A stretch of DNA of 64,000 nt from an uncultured Poribacteria bacterium. GTDB taxonomy: Bacteria; Poribacteria; WGA-4E; WGA-3G. Made by a program: the position numbers and the translations under genes. The first letter of the stretch is position 1. Each line of letters begins with the position of its first letter. The DNA is taken from NCBI GenBank assembly GCA_958295855.1, contig OY282383.1, positions 4,134,481 through 4,198,480 of the forward strand, read 5' to 3'. Below the pieces are notes generated by a model, which was given only the letters and a program-made list of their open reading frames with translations, searched no databases and had not been told where the DNA came from. Shown piece after piece: positions 1-9,091 of the stretch.

Positions 1-250
1 CGCCAAAAGGAGTCTGGAGCTGAATTACCGGGGCACCGCCTTTCCCATTTAACCGTCCCTCAACAACCGAAAGTAGGTGCTTCAGCCCCTCGGTCTCGTA
101 CGTTTTCTGAAAGAATTGTATGGGATCTCCGTATTCATCCGGTGCACTCCCTTTGAACACTTCCCACAGATCTGCAGCAAACACGTTCAGTGTGAGTCTG
201 CGTTCTAATATATCGCGGTGCACCACAGCAATTGTATGGAATGGTATCAT
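1..250 (-). CDS. DUF499 (COG1483) AAA+ ATPase, N-terminal part, cut by window edge
   Basis: The reverse strand from the ATG at 250 is open to the window edge, giving 83 residues. The N-terminus starts MIPFHTIAVVHRDI and continues through VFAADLWEVFKG, FFQKTYETEGLKHLL and APVIQLQTPFG. This closely matches the conserved start of DUF499 ATPases, where the Walker A glycines come directly after QTPFG, so the cut falls just before the P-loop. A strong ribosome site (AAGGAGAGG) sits about 6 nt before the start. The gene lies 93 bp after the DUF1156 methylase on the same strand, and this gene pair is recurrent in prokaryotic defence islands. The family is a large predicted ATPase with no settled biochemical role. 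A short frame ending in an ATGA overlap with this start may help couple translation. Confidence 0.8.
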   Translation of the reverse strand, partial: MIPFHTIAVVHRDILERRLTLNVFAADLWEVFKGSAPDEYGDPIQFFQKTYETEGLKHLLSVVEGRLNGKGGAPVIQLQTPFG

Positions 251-343
251 TCGCCCCTCTCCTTGAGGATGTGTTGAATTTGCGTTTTCAGCATCGGAAG
301 TTCAAATTGCACTACGTCCCAGATAATATTGATAATAATACGC

Positions 344-3085
344 CTAAAAGAGGCTGCCTTGTCTCATATCTTCCCTAACTCTTTCCCGACCGGCAAGAAA
401 ACCGTCGAGCAGCTTCTTCTCTCTGCTCTCAATGGGCAGCGTTTCAGAGATGGCCTGCGCGACACGATAGAACGCCTCGCTGCGTCCAAAACCACTCTCC
501 GAAAGGACACGAATCATCTCATCTCGTTGGCTCTTTTCCCAGAGGAACAGCACATGGTGAAGCACGTCAATCAGCTCATCAGTACCAGAAAGACTGTCAA
601 GCATTCGCGTTTGTGGCCCAAGCACGCGAATAAACTGCTTTTCTTTCACAATGAACCCTTTTCCGCCCCACTTTTGTGCAACATCCACCCCACAGGACTG
701 CGCCAATTTCCGCGCCCCGTCAAAAGGAACGCGCGCTTCGCCGTACTCCCATCGCCAGAGGACATAGAAGCGGGTAATGTCGGAAATCTCACCCGCAAAT
801 CCGTTGTGCAAAATCTGCCGCACGGCATAATCGGTGGCGATTTCTCGGACATCGTCAAGCAGGCGATGCGCCCGGATAATCTCTCCTTCAAAAGTCATGA
901 CCTGCTCGTATTTGCCGAAGACCTCAATTGCCGAGCCGATGGCGGCGATAAAAAAGTCTGCCCCGCTCAGCCCTTCCTCCCAAAGACGGTGGAGTTTCGC
1001 GTTGAGGTGCGTTGTCAGTTCCCTCTTGACTTCGTTGTAGAAACCTGTCGGTTCGCGTGCCATTTTCCGGGCGACGATGTAGATAGAAGAAGAAAGGGAG
1101 GCAGTTTCTATAGCACTCAACCGTGACTTCATCTCCGTATCTAGTGGCCACGCACCTGTCACAATCAACCCTGAATCAAGCAGGGAATTGATGAGTGTTT
1201 CCCACCCCTCTGTGGATTTGTGTGCATAGACGATAACGGCGACACCGTTGGGCTTCAAAACGCGGTGAATTTCTTGGAAAGATTGCTTGAGTGCCTCCTC
1301 AAAGAAGCGTTTTCCTTCTTTCAAACCACCTGGACCGTGTGAATAGGCGACAACCTCGTTTCTCTTCGGGGTCAACGGTGTGGCGAAGAGTTCAGGATGT
1401 ACATCACCCAACGTTCGCTTCAGCCAGACGTAGAAGAAATCGGAGAGATACGAATAGGGCACGTTGTCGTAGTATGGTGGATCTGTGAAAACGGCATCGA
1501 AGAAGTTGTCAGGATGCGGTAGGTTGGTGGCAGAGGATTGGGTAACACCCGCTGGCGTGGCATTAGACTGTGAGCAATGCTCTATCGCCTTCACATAATA
1601 TTTCCATCCACTGTCCCAACTCCCGGACGAACCGCTAAACGGATTTACCTCTGCATAATCCCAAAGCATTGGCAAAGTTTGTCTAGAATAAAGTTTTACG
1701 ATTACTTCTGAGTTGTTTCGCCATCGGGCAAGTGTATTGCTAAGTGCCGCGGTCGTGTCTAGTGCCAATGCCAAATAACTTACCACCGCCTTCGCGTATT
1801 CTGCATCAACCCTTTCTGCCACCATCTTTTGATACGCCGCCCTCACCTTCTCCGCAAAAGTAATCAATGATAGTTTCTGCCGCGCGTTGAAGAGATCTCC
1901 CCATGTGTTCATTCCGTAATTGCGAACAGAAAATGCTCTTTCAGCCCCGCTTCCTTTTCCTTCTGGGGTCGGCTCATCTGGCACCGCATCCATGCCCCAT
2001 GCTAACGTCAACTTCTCCCGCTTCTCCGCGAGGTCCGCCGTGGCACCCTCAAAGACAGCCAAGTCCGCATTCGTCGCCACACGATAACGTTTACTAGTCG
2101 TACCCGGCTTGTGCAGTACAACGGCAACCATCCGCTGTCCCGATTTCCCCTCCTGAGACAGTTTCCGTGTCAATTTGGCTTCCACCGCCCCACCGCACAC
2201 AGTACACACCGCCACAGCGCGTGAGATAGTCCCTTTCGTTGGGTCAAAGTTGTCAGGTATCTGTTCATACCCCTCGCCGACAATCTTGAAGTCGACGCGC
2301 CCACTTTCAACATCAGGATACAGCGCAACCTTCTTTTTCGCCTTCTTCGCCAGCCAGAATTGTTTCATCAAGGGGATATCTATACCACACGCCGGGTTCT
2401 GACATGGAATTGTCCTTGCCCAAATCCACCCGAGCGGGATGGACCCGTCTTCCTCTTCAGGGTAGAATGTGCCAAGCTCCTTCTTCGCTTCGGCAAGCAC
2501 CCACTCTCCCCATTTCTTGACATCTTCTAACAAAGGATTTTTCGCCGGTTCACCAAAACGGATACCTTCACCCGGTTCCGCCGCGGGGCTGCCGTACTTC
2601 TGTGGATACTCCAACGTGCATTTCTGAATCAGCACCGCAACAGGGTTCAGGTCATTGGAATATGTGTCGCATCCCAGTCGGAGTGCCTCCAGCGGAATTG
2701 CACCGCCGCCACCAAAGGGGTCGAGAACCTTTGGGGGAACCCCGCCGTTGGAAACCGCAAGGATTTCTTCCTGTGCTCTTTTAATTAGATGAGGATTTAG
2801 GGAATTTTCCCACTTCGAGAGGTCACTGATAAAATTCCGTTTCTGCTGCCACTCGTCAATATCTTTTGGGGGTGGAATCAAGGCAGCGTAGGCGGTTGCA
2901 CGCGAAGATGCAAGCGGCCTCCTCGCCCACCAGATATGGAGGGTAGAGATGTGTCCGTGGCGTATGTTTTTCTCGCGAGCGGCCTCGGCGGAGACTTCTT
3001 TGACAGGGAAGGTCTCTTCAATGAAACGTTTGTCTTCGTTCATTTCAATGGTTTCCGTGTGTTTGTCAGGGTGCTTATGATTCAT
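344..3085 (-). CDS. DUF1156-family DNA methylase (COG1743, Zn-ribbon adenine-specific methylase)
   Basis: Predicted SAM-dependent DNA methyltransferase of about 913 residues. The N-terminal motif HISTLHIWWARRPLASSRA is the DUF1156 hallmark. A SAM-binding motif I (DPFGGGG, about 122-128) follows. Two cysteine pairs (CQNPAC about 228, CTVCGG about 294) look like a zinc ribbon, and the catalytic motif IV is DPPYYDN (about 535-541). The start is uncertain: a GTG at 3157 overlaps the xisI stop by one base, an ATG lies at 3085, and the family homology begins at FIEETFPVKEVS shortly after an ATG at 3043. It lies between XisI and the DUF499 ATPase in one minus-strand operon. Modification of DNA as part of a phage-defence or restriction-like system is inferred from family context. 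Confidence 0.85.
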   Translation of the reverse strand: MNHKHPDKHTETIEMNEDKRFIEETFPVKEVSAEAAREKNIRHGHISTLHIWWARRPLASSRATAYAALIPPPKDIDEWQQKRNFISDLSKWENSLNPHLIKRAQEEILAVSNGGVPPKVLDPFGGGGAIPLEALRLGCDTYSNDLNPVAVLIQKCTLEYPQKYGSPAAEPGEGIRFGEPAKNPLLEDVKKWGEWVLAEAKKELGTFYPEEEDGSIPLGWIWARTIPCQNPACGIDIPLMKQFWLAKKAKKKVALYPDVESGRVDFKIVGEGYEQIPDNFDPTKGTISRAVAVCTVCGGAVEAKLTRKLSQEGKSGQRMVAVVLHKPGTTSKRYRVATNADLAVFEGATADLAEKREKLTLAWGMDAVPDEPTPEGKGSGAERAFSVRNYGMNTWGDLFNARQKLSLITFAEKVRAAYQKMVAERVDAEYAKAVVSYLALALDTTAALSNTLARWRNNSEVIVKLYSRQTLPMLWDYAEVNPFSGSSGSWDSGWKYYVKAIEHCSQSNATPAGVTQSSATNLPHPDNFFDAVFTDPPYYDNVPYSYLSDFFYVWLKRTLGDVHPELFATPLTPKRNEVVAYSHGPGGLKEGKRFFEEALKQSFQEIHRVLKPNGVAVIVYAHKSTEGWETLINSLLDSGLIVTGAWPLDTEMKSRLSAIETASLSSSIYIVARKMAREPTGFYNEVKRELTTHLNAKLHRLWEEGLSGADFFIAAIGSAIEVFGKYEQVMTFEGEIIRAHRLLDDVREIATDYAVRQILHNGFAGEISDITRFYVLWRWEYGEARVPFDGARKLAQSCGVDVAQKWGGKGFIVKEKQFIRVLGPQTRMLDSLSGTDELIDVLHHVLFLWEKSQRDEMIRVLSESGFGRSEAFYRVAQAISETLPIESREKKLLDGFLAGRERVREDMRQGSLF

Positions 3086-3156
3086 AGCATACCCAACATG
3101 CACTAAAATTGCAACACAAACATTGGGATGTGAACCGAACAGAGTCTCGAGGTTCA

Positions 3157-3489
3157 CTACTCAACAGCGTATCCTGTGTAAGGGCGAATATCTGGGGGGC
3201 GAAATCCCAAGACGATGTGTTCTTTGGGGATGCCATGTCGCTCCAATTCAGGGGCGATGCCTTCGGTGTTATCTTGTTGGATCCATAGCTTTCCATCAAT
3301 AATATCAATACGGACGACACACGCGTGAATCAGCTTATGTTTTTGATAGCCCCGTGCCATCCATAGATACCGATCTGCTTCTCGATCGACGATGATTTCG
3401 TCTTTTACCTCCTTGGGAATCGACGCGATTTCTGTCCATTCGCGAAAGACTTTCAAAATGATTTCTCTATATTTTTCTACACGTTCCAT
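3157..3489 (-). CDS. xisI: XisI family protein (fdxN excision controlling factor-like)
   Basis: A 110-residue protein starting MERVEKYREIILKVF, with the typical XisI traits: an N-terminal helix with the YREII pattern, a central VRIDIIDGKLWIQQDNTEGIA strand region and the C-terminal GFRPPDIRPYTGYAVE. XisI was named from cyanobacterial fdxN-element excision, but XisHI pairs are widespread and mobile and their general function is unresolved. The start codon lies inside the end of xisH (13-bp overlap), so the pair is translationally coupled. The stop meets a possible GTG start of the DUF1156 methylase. The pair thus sits tightly inside a helicase/methylase/ATPase operon. Confidence 0.85.
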   Translation of the reverse strand: MERVEKYREIILKVFREWTEIASIPKEVKDEIIVDREADRYLWMARGYQKHKLIHACVVRIDIIDGKLWIQQDNTEGIAPELERHGIPKEHIVLGFRPPDIRPYTGYAVE

Positions 3490-3893
3490 CCGACGATAAC
3501 CTCCTCGTTTTTGCTAAAAACAATCAACTTGAGTCTGTTTTTGCGGACAACTATCTGTCCTATCGCTTCCTCGAAAACAGTTTCGAAAACCTCCTCGGCA
3601 ATTGCCAAGTATAGTGTCCGATCTGGTTCGGTTTCCTCAAGAATATTTCTATACAAGATGTATTGACCCAGCGCGTTTTCAAGTGCTGCTATGTTTGAAG
3701 GGCTGGTGAAACTTTTAATTTCAACAGCAATCTTTTGATGTTCTTTTGTGGCTGTCAAAATCTGCTCCGCTCCCAAATCTACATACAAAAGACTATTGCC
3801 CCACTTCAAACGAAGGGGATCATCTGTAATTGTCCAACCGTCCTTAATCAGCGCGTTCTTCACTATGTCATGGTAAATGTCTTTCGCCGGCAT
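3477..3893 (-). CDS. xisH: XisH family protein, predicted PD-(D/E)xK-fold nuclease
   Basis: A 138-residue protein starting MPAKDIYHDIVKNALIKDGW, which is the classic XisH N-terminus. An in-frame ATG 45 bp upstream also exists but would lie deep inside the helicase gene. The region YVDLGAEQIL...KIAVEIKSF contains an acidic residue followed by an E-x-K element, fitting the restriction-endonuclease-like fold proposed for XisH. It overlaps the end of the upstream helicase gene by 26 bp and the start of xisI by 13 bp. This shows a compact polycistron. XisH and XisI normally occur as a pair. Any enzymatic activity here is inference. Confidence 0.85.
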   Translation of the reverse strand: MPAKDIYHDIVKNALIKDGWTITDDPLRLKWGNSLLYVDLGAEQILTATKEHQKIAVEIKSFTSPSNIAALENALGQYILYRNILEETEPDRTLYLAIAEEVFETVFEEAIGQIVVRKNRLKLIVFSKNEEVIVGWNV

Positions 3894-6800
3894 TTGCTGT
3901 TTCCTTGTTTCCCAAGAGCCCTTTTTCACGAATTTCACCTAAAGAGATCTGATAGCGCACCGCCTCAATCTTTTCTTTCGGTTGTGTCTGTTCGGCAGGA
4001 TTCTGAACGATATAGAGCTCAGGCTGCGTTGCAGCGTTGAGGACAACATAGAGAAAATAATCGGATTTGAACTGATTGGCTTTGAACCACTCATTTTGTG
4101 TCAAGGCCACTGCGCCATGCCCCGCCCGCGCTTTGACTTCAATGTACAGTGTGGCTCCCGCCGGATCGGTTGAACGGACATCAAAACCGAGATTTTCAGC
4201 GGAGACATCTTCAGGAACGCGTCCCTGTTCACGTTCGTAACGCATCGTTGTTTCCATGCCAATCTGCTCGATGCTCGGGTCGCTTTTCATTGCAGCGTCC
4301 GTAATGGGTGACGGCATCACCCGAATTGCACCGACAAAATTGGGCGTACTCATTGTGAGTGCACGTTCTTGGGCGATGGTTTCCGCTAATTTTTTCAAAG
4401 CCGCTTCATAGCTCTGCTTCTGTGCCTGTTTATTATGTATGGCGAGGTCAACGTTGTCGCCTGCGTCCCGGCGTGTATAAAGTTGAATCAGGGCTCCATC
4501 CAATTCAAGACAGAGACGTTCAAGCGAAGCGTGCCCGTATTTATTTTTAATTTCTGCCTGCCGTGTGCGTTCCGCCGCCAGTTCATCCTTGTAACCTTCA
4601 AGGACAGGCACCAACTCTGCCATAGCGCGCCCTTTCAAGGTTTCAAGGTCTACTGATTCTACTTGCTGTGTGCTTTCTACGAGATCCCAGAGAAGTTTCG
4701 GGTCGATAGGCTCAATCGTTCCTGTACCGGTCTGCAGGTAAAAAGCAAACAGGCGTACCCCGGCGATTTGCCCCAGCCCGTCCCGAATCTCGCCCTCATA
4801 AAACAGAATCACGCCATCCATTTTCCCATCTGGATCTTCAAAGACTGCGCCCTGTTTCAGACAATCGGATAGTTCATCTTGCACCCACTCGAGAACGGCT
4901 TCAAAAAGGGGATGCCCAAAAGAGAGGAATTCGACATCGGGGTTTTTGAACGCCACTTCTTTATCGAAAGTGGTTTTCGGATACGCTTTCAATATAGAAC
5001 CGTGTTGCCGTTTAAAGGCATCTGCCTCGGCAAGCCTGCGGATAGGAGAAGGGATACGTTCAATCGCAAGAAACCCATCTCTGCGAGTGTGCAATCTGCC
5101 TTTGAGGGTCGCGAACGCTTTGCGGAAAAAGGCTTCAGTGTATTCCGGAATGAGCCGCTGTTCACGCGCCCGCTCCGCCATTTCGCGAATGCGGGTATAA
5201 TCAATGTAATGGGTAGCAAGACTTTCCCCCAAGTTCTCTTTGACCTGCGTAATGTATTCCTCATCCACCTCAACGTCAATTTCTGCAAGAATCTCCTCAA
5301 TGCCCTTTGCAGAGGCTGCGGCTTCCAGCAAGAGTTGCGAGAGGTTCACACCATAAAGCACCTCGCTCACTACGTCGAAAACCTTATCGTTACCCAAGGC
5401 GTTTCGGATCTCTTCGATCTTTTTGAAAAGGGCAGTCAATACCATCCCTTCGCGCGTGTCCTCGGCTACAAGATTTACCACAAAGCACTCTTTAGTTTGT
5501 CCGTAGCGATGGATGCGCCCCATCCGTTGCTCTAACCGATTGGGGTTCCAAGGCAAGTCATAATTGATCATGAGGTGACAAAATTGGAGGTTAATTCCTT
5601 CACCGGCGGCTTCGGTGGCGATGAGAACCTGAGAGTGGTTTTTGAATTCGCTTTCCGCTTCAATCCGTTCCTCAAGTTTTAAACCCCCATGAATGACAGT
5701 GACGGTATAGCCCCATGCGTCCATCTTACTTTGCAGATATGACAGCGTATCCCGCGATTCGGTAAAGATGAGAATTTTTTCGCCAGAGAATTCCGATTCC
5801 AAGTTATCAAGCGTCTTTTTCAGTTCCCGCACTTTGATTTCGGATTCACTGTCGATAATTTCTTGTGCCTTGTCCGCCAGGGTTCCAAGGATTTCGATCT
5901 CCCGCTGCAGTTCTGCCCGGTTTTCTGCAACAGAAAGCGTCTCCCAAATTTCCTCTTCCTTCCATCTTTCCTCCTCACTCAAATCGTCGATCGTCTCAAA
6001 ATCAATAGGCCGAACAGGGCTCTTTTTCTTTTCTGCCCCCTCAAGTAACTCCTGAAGCCGCGCCTTTCGACGTACAAGCGAGTTGCGCAATGCGTAAGTG
6101 CTGGATGCCAGCCGCCGCTGTAAAATTACCAGCGCAAACGCCACGTTGTTCCTTTTATCTTTCGTCAACGCCTTGTTGTACTCGCTATTGACATAGCGAG
6201 AGAGTTCGTTGTAGAGTTCCTGCTCTTTTGGCGATTCCCTCCCAAGATGAAAAGAGAGTGTCTGGACATGCCGAGGGAGGAACAACGGCTTCCCTTCAAA
6301 ATCTTTCAGATCTTCCTTAACACGCCGAAGCAAGAGCGGATTGTCGCGGGCAGTAATTGATTCGCGTATCATCTCACTGTTCGCAAAGAAGCCCGGCTCC
6401 AGGAGATCCAAGAAGAGTCTGAAATTTTCTGGGTCGCCCTTGTGTGGCGTGGCAGTCAGAAACAGCAGATGGGTTGAAATTCTGGAAAGCGTCTCCCCTA
6501 AGTAATACCGTGCGCTCTTTTTCAATTTGTTTCCGTACAGGTTCGCCGCCATTTTGTGTGCCTCGTCCACGATAACCAGGTCCCACTGAGATGATTCAAT
6601 CAAGGCTTTGATATCATCCTGCTTGGCAAAATCAATGGATGTAATTAAATGCGGTTCACTTGTCCAAACGTTCTCACCGGGGTGAGCCCTGAGCAGTCCA
6701 CGATCCATGATGACAAACTTTTCCTCAAACCGCTCCTTCATTTCCCTTCGCCACTGGTCCTTGAGATGTCCGGGTACAACAATCAGGACTCGGTTAATGA

Positions 6801-7233
6801 GATGGCGAAGTTTCAGCTCCTTTATGATAAGTCCTGCCATAATCGTCTTCCCTGCCCCCGGGTCGTCCGCGATTAAAAAACGGATTCGTGGTAGCTTGAG
6901 AACGTGCCCGTAAACCGCATCCACCTGATGTGGCAAGGGATCCACCTTAGAAACATTTACGGCGAAAAGTGAATCGTAGCGCGCCGCATATCGATATCGT
7001 AATGCCTCAAGGCTGAGGAACACATGGCGTGCCTCCGCCGTGAAGTTCGGTGCGAGTTTTAGCGATTGTAACGCATTCACTTCGTCTCGGTGAAGAAGCT
7101 GATCGATGTGTTCCCGTGAGTGGATGGTGGCCCCGACGAGCTGGACATATTCCCCTATCTCTTGTAGGAGGTCTATTTTTATCGGTTCGGGCCATCGATG
7201 GGATTTTATAGTGTCTCCGCTTTTGATACGCAT
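3868..7233 (-). CDS. SNF2-family DEAD/DEAH helicase with C-terminal DUF3883-like domain
   Basis: A 1121-residue SF2/SNF2 translocase. Visible motifs are Walker A DDPGAGKT (123-130), DEAH box VIVDEAHKM (about 221-229), motif III LTATPHKGDPENF, a helicase C lobe with IFTESRDTLSYLQ, and motif VI QRMGRIHRYGQ. The C-terminal 100 residues hold YIEVKARAG...LTQNEW, the pattern of DUF3883, a domain often found on restriction or defence helicases and thought to be nuclease-like. It is the first gene of the minus-strand operon that continues with xisH, xisI, the DUF1156 methylase and DUF499 ATPase. A weak AAAGGT ribosome site precedes the ATG. The upstream 0.95 kb is full of repeats, so the operon promoter is not obvious. 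Confidence 0.9.
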   Translation of the reverse strand: MRIKSGDTIKSHRWPEPIKIDLLQEIGEYVQLVGATIHSREHIDQLLHRDEVNALQSLKLAPNFTAEARHVFLSLEALRYRYAARYDSLFAVNVSKVDPLPHQVDAVYGHVLKLPRIRFLIADDPGAGKTIMAGLIIKELKLRHLINRVLIVVPGHLKDQWRREMKERFEEKFVIMDRGLLRAHPGENVWTSEPHLITSIDFAKQDDIKALIESSQWDLVIVDEAHKMAANLYGNKLKKSARYYLGETLSRISTHLLFLTATPHKGDPENFRLFLDLLEPGFFANSEMIRESITARDNPLLLRRVKEDLKDFEGKPLFLPRHVQTLSFHLGRESPKEQELYNELSRYVNSEYNKALTKDKRNNVAFALVILQRRLASSTYALRNSLVRRKARLQELLEGAEKKKSPVRPIDFETIDDLSEEERWKEEEIWETLSVAENRAELQREIEILGTLADKAQEIIDSESEIKVRELKKTLDNLESEFSGEKILIFTESRDTLSYLQSKMDAWGYTVTVIHGGLKLEERIEAESEFKNHSQVLIATEAAGEGINLQFCHLMINYDLPWNPNRLEQRMGRIHRYGQTKECFVVNLVAEDTREGMVLTALFKKIEEIRNALGNDKVFDVVSEVLYGVNLSQLLLEAAASAKGIEEILAEIDVEVDEEYITQVKENLGESLATHYIDYTRIREMAERAREQRLIPEYTEAFFRKAFATLKGRLHTRRDGFLAIERIPSPIRRLAEADAFKRQHGSILKAYPKTTFDKEVAFKNPDVEFLSFGHPLFEAVLEWVQDELSDCLKQGAVFEDPDGKMDGVILFYEGEIRDGLGQIAGVRLFAFYLQTGTGTIEPIDPKLLWDLVESTQQVESVDLETLKGRAMAELVPVLEGYKDELAAERTRQAEIKNKYGHASLERLCLELDGALIQLYTRRDAGDNVDLAIHNKQAQKQSYEAALKKLAETIAQERALTMSTPNFVGAIRVMPSPITDAAMKSDPSIEQIGMETTMRYEREQGRVPEDVSAENLGFDVRSTDPAGATLYIEVKARAGHGAVALTQNEWFKANQFKSDYFLYVVLNAATQPELYIVQNPAEQTQPKEKIEAVRYQISLGEIREKGLLGNKETANAGERHLP

Positions 7234-7325
7234 TCGTATTGATTACCTTTTATTATTTGTGCATGTGGCATTTTCTTTCTATATTATCACAGCCATTACA
7301 ATTTTGTCTATTGTTTTTTTTGGGA

Positions 7326-8036
7326 GGGTAGGCACAAGGCCTACCCCTACAAATCTGAATCGCGGAGTATCGCGGATGACGCGGAATGACGCGGATTTTT
7401 CTCGTCTGAATCGCGGATTTACGCGGATTACGCAGAAGGACGCGGATTTTGGGTGTCCTCTCTATTCAACATCTTCGGCAAATTGCTATTATTTTCTTTT
7501 TTGTAGGGGGAGGCCTTGTGCCTACCCTGTGTTCTTGGGGTTAGCTGCGCCGCGCCTCACCTTCCCAAAAATGCTGACCCCGCGAGGGCCCCAAAATCCG
7601 CGTCATTCCGCGCAATCCGTGTAAATCCGCGATTCAGAGAGAAAAATGTTCCCACCCACGCCTTAGTCCCGTAGGGGCAGGGTCTCCCCGCCCGATTGGG
7701 AGCCGTATCAAATAGCGTCGCTACACATTTCGCCCCGCTGGGGCTTAGCATCTAGGGAAGACCGCGGTACTATACACATTGCGCCCTTACAGGGCTAAAG
7801 GGTAGGCACAAGGCCTACCCCTACAAGAAAACGTCATTCCGCGCGACCCCCCAAAATCCGCGTCATTCTGCGTAATCCGTGTAAATCCGCGATTCAGACA
7901 AACTAAGTACCGTGCATTCAGACGAACCTCCCCCTCACCTTCCCAAAAATGCTGACCCCGCGAGGGCCCCAAAATCCGCGTAAATCCGTGATTCAGAAAT
8001 TGCTGTTTATGGGTAGGCACAAGGCCTACCCCTACA
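7326..8036. repeat. Cluster of short interspersed intergenic repeats
   Basis: This gene-free stretch holds at least three repeat types. Type A is the near-palindrome GTAGGCACAAGGCCTAC followed by CCCTACA, seen at about 7327-7350, 7501-7529 (opposite strand), 7799-7826 and 8011-8036. Type B is a GC-rich block made of CGCGGAT, CGCGGAATGACG and TCTGAATCGCGG words, at about 7350-7450 in one orientation and at about 7590-7640, 7853-7896 and 7970-7996 in the other. Type C is CTTCCCAAAAATGCTGACCC with CGCGAGGGCC, at about 7560-7600 and 7939-7975. The arrangement is mosaic and no CRISPR-like regular spacing is seen. Several short ORFs run through the repeats but look like chance frames. Whether these are nonautonomous mobile elements or regulatory hairpins is unknown. 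Confidence 0.8.
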
Positions 8037-8181
8037 AAACAACCCTACCCGTAGTCGCGGCAGCAAAAGTAAAAAAAGCACTTTTTTCTAAAAAAAGATC
8101 GTTTTTTTGTAACCGAGCCCTAGATAGAAACGTTATATATATGTAAGGATAATTTTTATTCATCTATTATGGACTAGCGTC

Positions 8182-8457
8182 ATGCCGAATCAATCAATTC
8201 AATTCTTCATTACCATTAATCCGCTCGTCGGGCTACCCGCGAAGACGCTTCGCTTGTACAGCGCGTTAGAAGTTTTTAAAGAGGCATATCCTTCTTGCGA
8301 CAAGCCGCGGTGGTTTCGCGCACCGAAACGGGATGCACTGATGAAAAAGATCGGATTCTCTAAAACCGATATTGACATCGGCATCAGAGAGCTGATTGAA
8401 GCAGACTTGTTGCAAATCCAAGAGTGGCAAAATACAAGGTGGTATTGTCTTAAATAG
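8182..8457 (+). CDS. Small hypothetical protein (91 aa)
   Basis: Not recognised. The 91-residue product starts MPNQSIQFFITINPLVGLP and ends in NTRWYCLK. The segment APKRDALMKKIGFSKTDIDIGIRELIEADLLQI reads like a helix-turn-helix followed by a wing-type helix, as in small winged-helix proteins that choose between paired states. That is only a pattern impression. It lies 13 bp upstream of maf on the same strand and could be co-transcribed with it. The upstream 120 bp are unusually rich in A- and T-tracts. Codon use resembles the neighbours, so it is probably a real gene. Confidence 0.55.
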   Translation: MPNQSIQFFITINPLVGLPAKTLRLYSALEVFKEAYPSCDKPRWFRAPKRDALMKKIGFSKTDIDIGIRELIEADLLQIQEWQNTRWYCLK

Positions 8458-8470
8458 CAGCGGTACCAAA

Positions 8471-9067
8471 ATGTTTGCTGTGAAAATTCCACACCTTATT
8501 TTAGCCTCAGCCTCCCCGCGGCGCGCCAAGCTGCTATCGCAGATTGGGTTAACCTTTGAGATATGTCCCAGTGACGTTGCAGAACCACCGCCGAGTGCGT
8601 TGCAGGGTGCACATACACGTAATGAGGTAACACAAGCACTTGCCCTACTGAAGGCCAGGGGTGTTGCGCGCCAGCGCACCGAAGGCGTAATTATCGGGGC
8701 AGACACGTTAGTTTCGTTTGAGGGTAGACTTTTGGGCAAACCGTCGGATGATGCCGAGGCCCTGGAAATGTTGGCGCAACTCAGCGGCACCTGCCACGAT
8801 GTTGTGACAGGGGTAGCCCTGATTGAGGCGGCAACAGGGCGCGAAGTGGCATGGACAGAAACTACCAAGGTTTACTTTCGGGAATTGCACAGTGCTGAGA
8901 TGACTGCCTATATTGCGAGCGGGGAAGCATTAGATAAGGCGGGCAGCTACGGTATTCAAGAGCAGGGCGCAGCTTTCGTTAAACGGATTGAAGGGTGCTA
9001 TTTCAACGTAGTCGGCCTTCCGTTAGCCAGCCTCGTCGAACACCTGTCGAATTTCATCTGTGAGTAG
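8471..9067 (+). CDS. maf: Maf family nucleotide pyrophosphatase
   Basis: A 198-residue Maf/YceF-type nucleoside triphosphate pyrophosphatase. Family members hydrolyse non-canonical or canonical NTPs (dTTP/UTP or m7GTP) in the cytosol as a house-cleaning activity. The start motif ILASASPRRAKLL and the GADTLV element are diagnostic. EALDKAGSYGIQEQGAAFV near the C-terminus is the second conserved block and matches the YhdE/dTTP-type wording. A longer frame begins at 8396 but would overlap the preceding gene, whereas the ATG at 8471 puts the family motif ten residues from the start. A KduI/IolB-like cupin follows 24 bp later on the same strand. Confidence 0.92.
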   Translation: MFAVKIPHLILASASPRRAKLLSQIGLTFEICPSDVAEPPPSALQGAHTRNEVTQALALLKARGVARQRTEGVIIGADTLVSFEGRLLGKPSDDAEALEMLAQLSGTCHDVVTGVALIEAATGREVAWTETTKVYFRELHSAEMTAYIASGEALDKAGSYGIQEQGAAFVKRIEGCYFNVVGLPLASLVEHLSNFICE

Positions 9068-9091
9068 CTGAAATTCGCACTTCCAGTACAT

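Noticed and set aside
329..1126. 265-residue plus-strand open frame
   Set aside because: It lies entirely opposite the DUF1156 methylase gene, starting before its end, and shows no family pattern. It is an antisense shadow.
7326..8036. CRISPR array
   Set aside because: Repeats differ in length and orientation and spacers are irregular. No cas gene is nearby.
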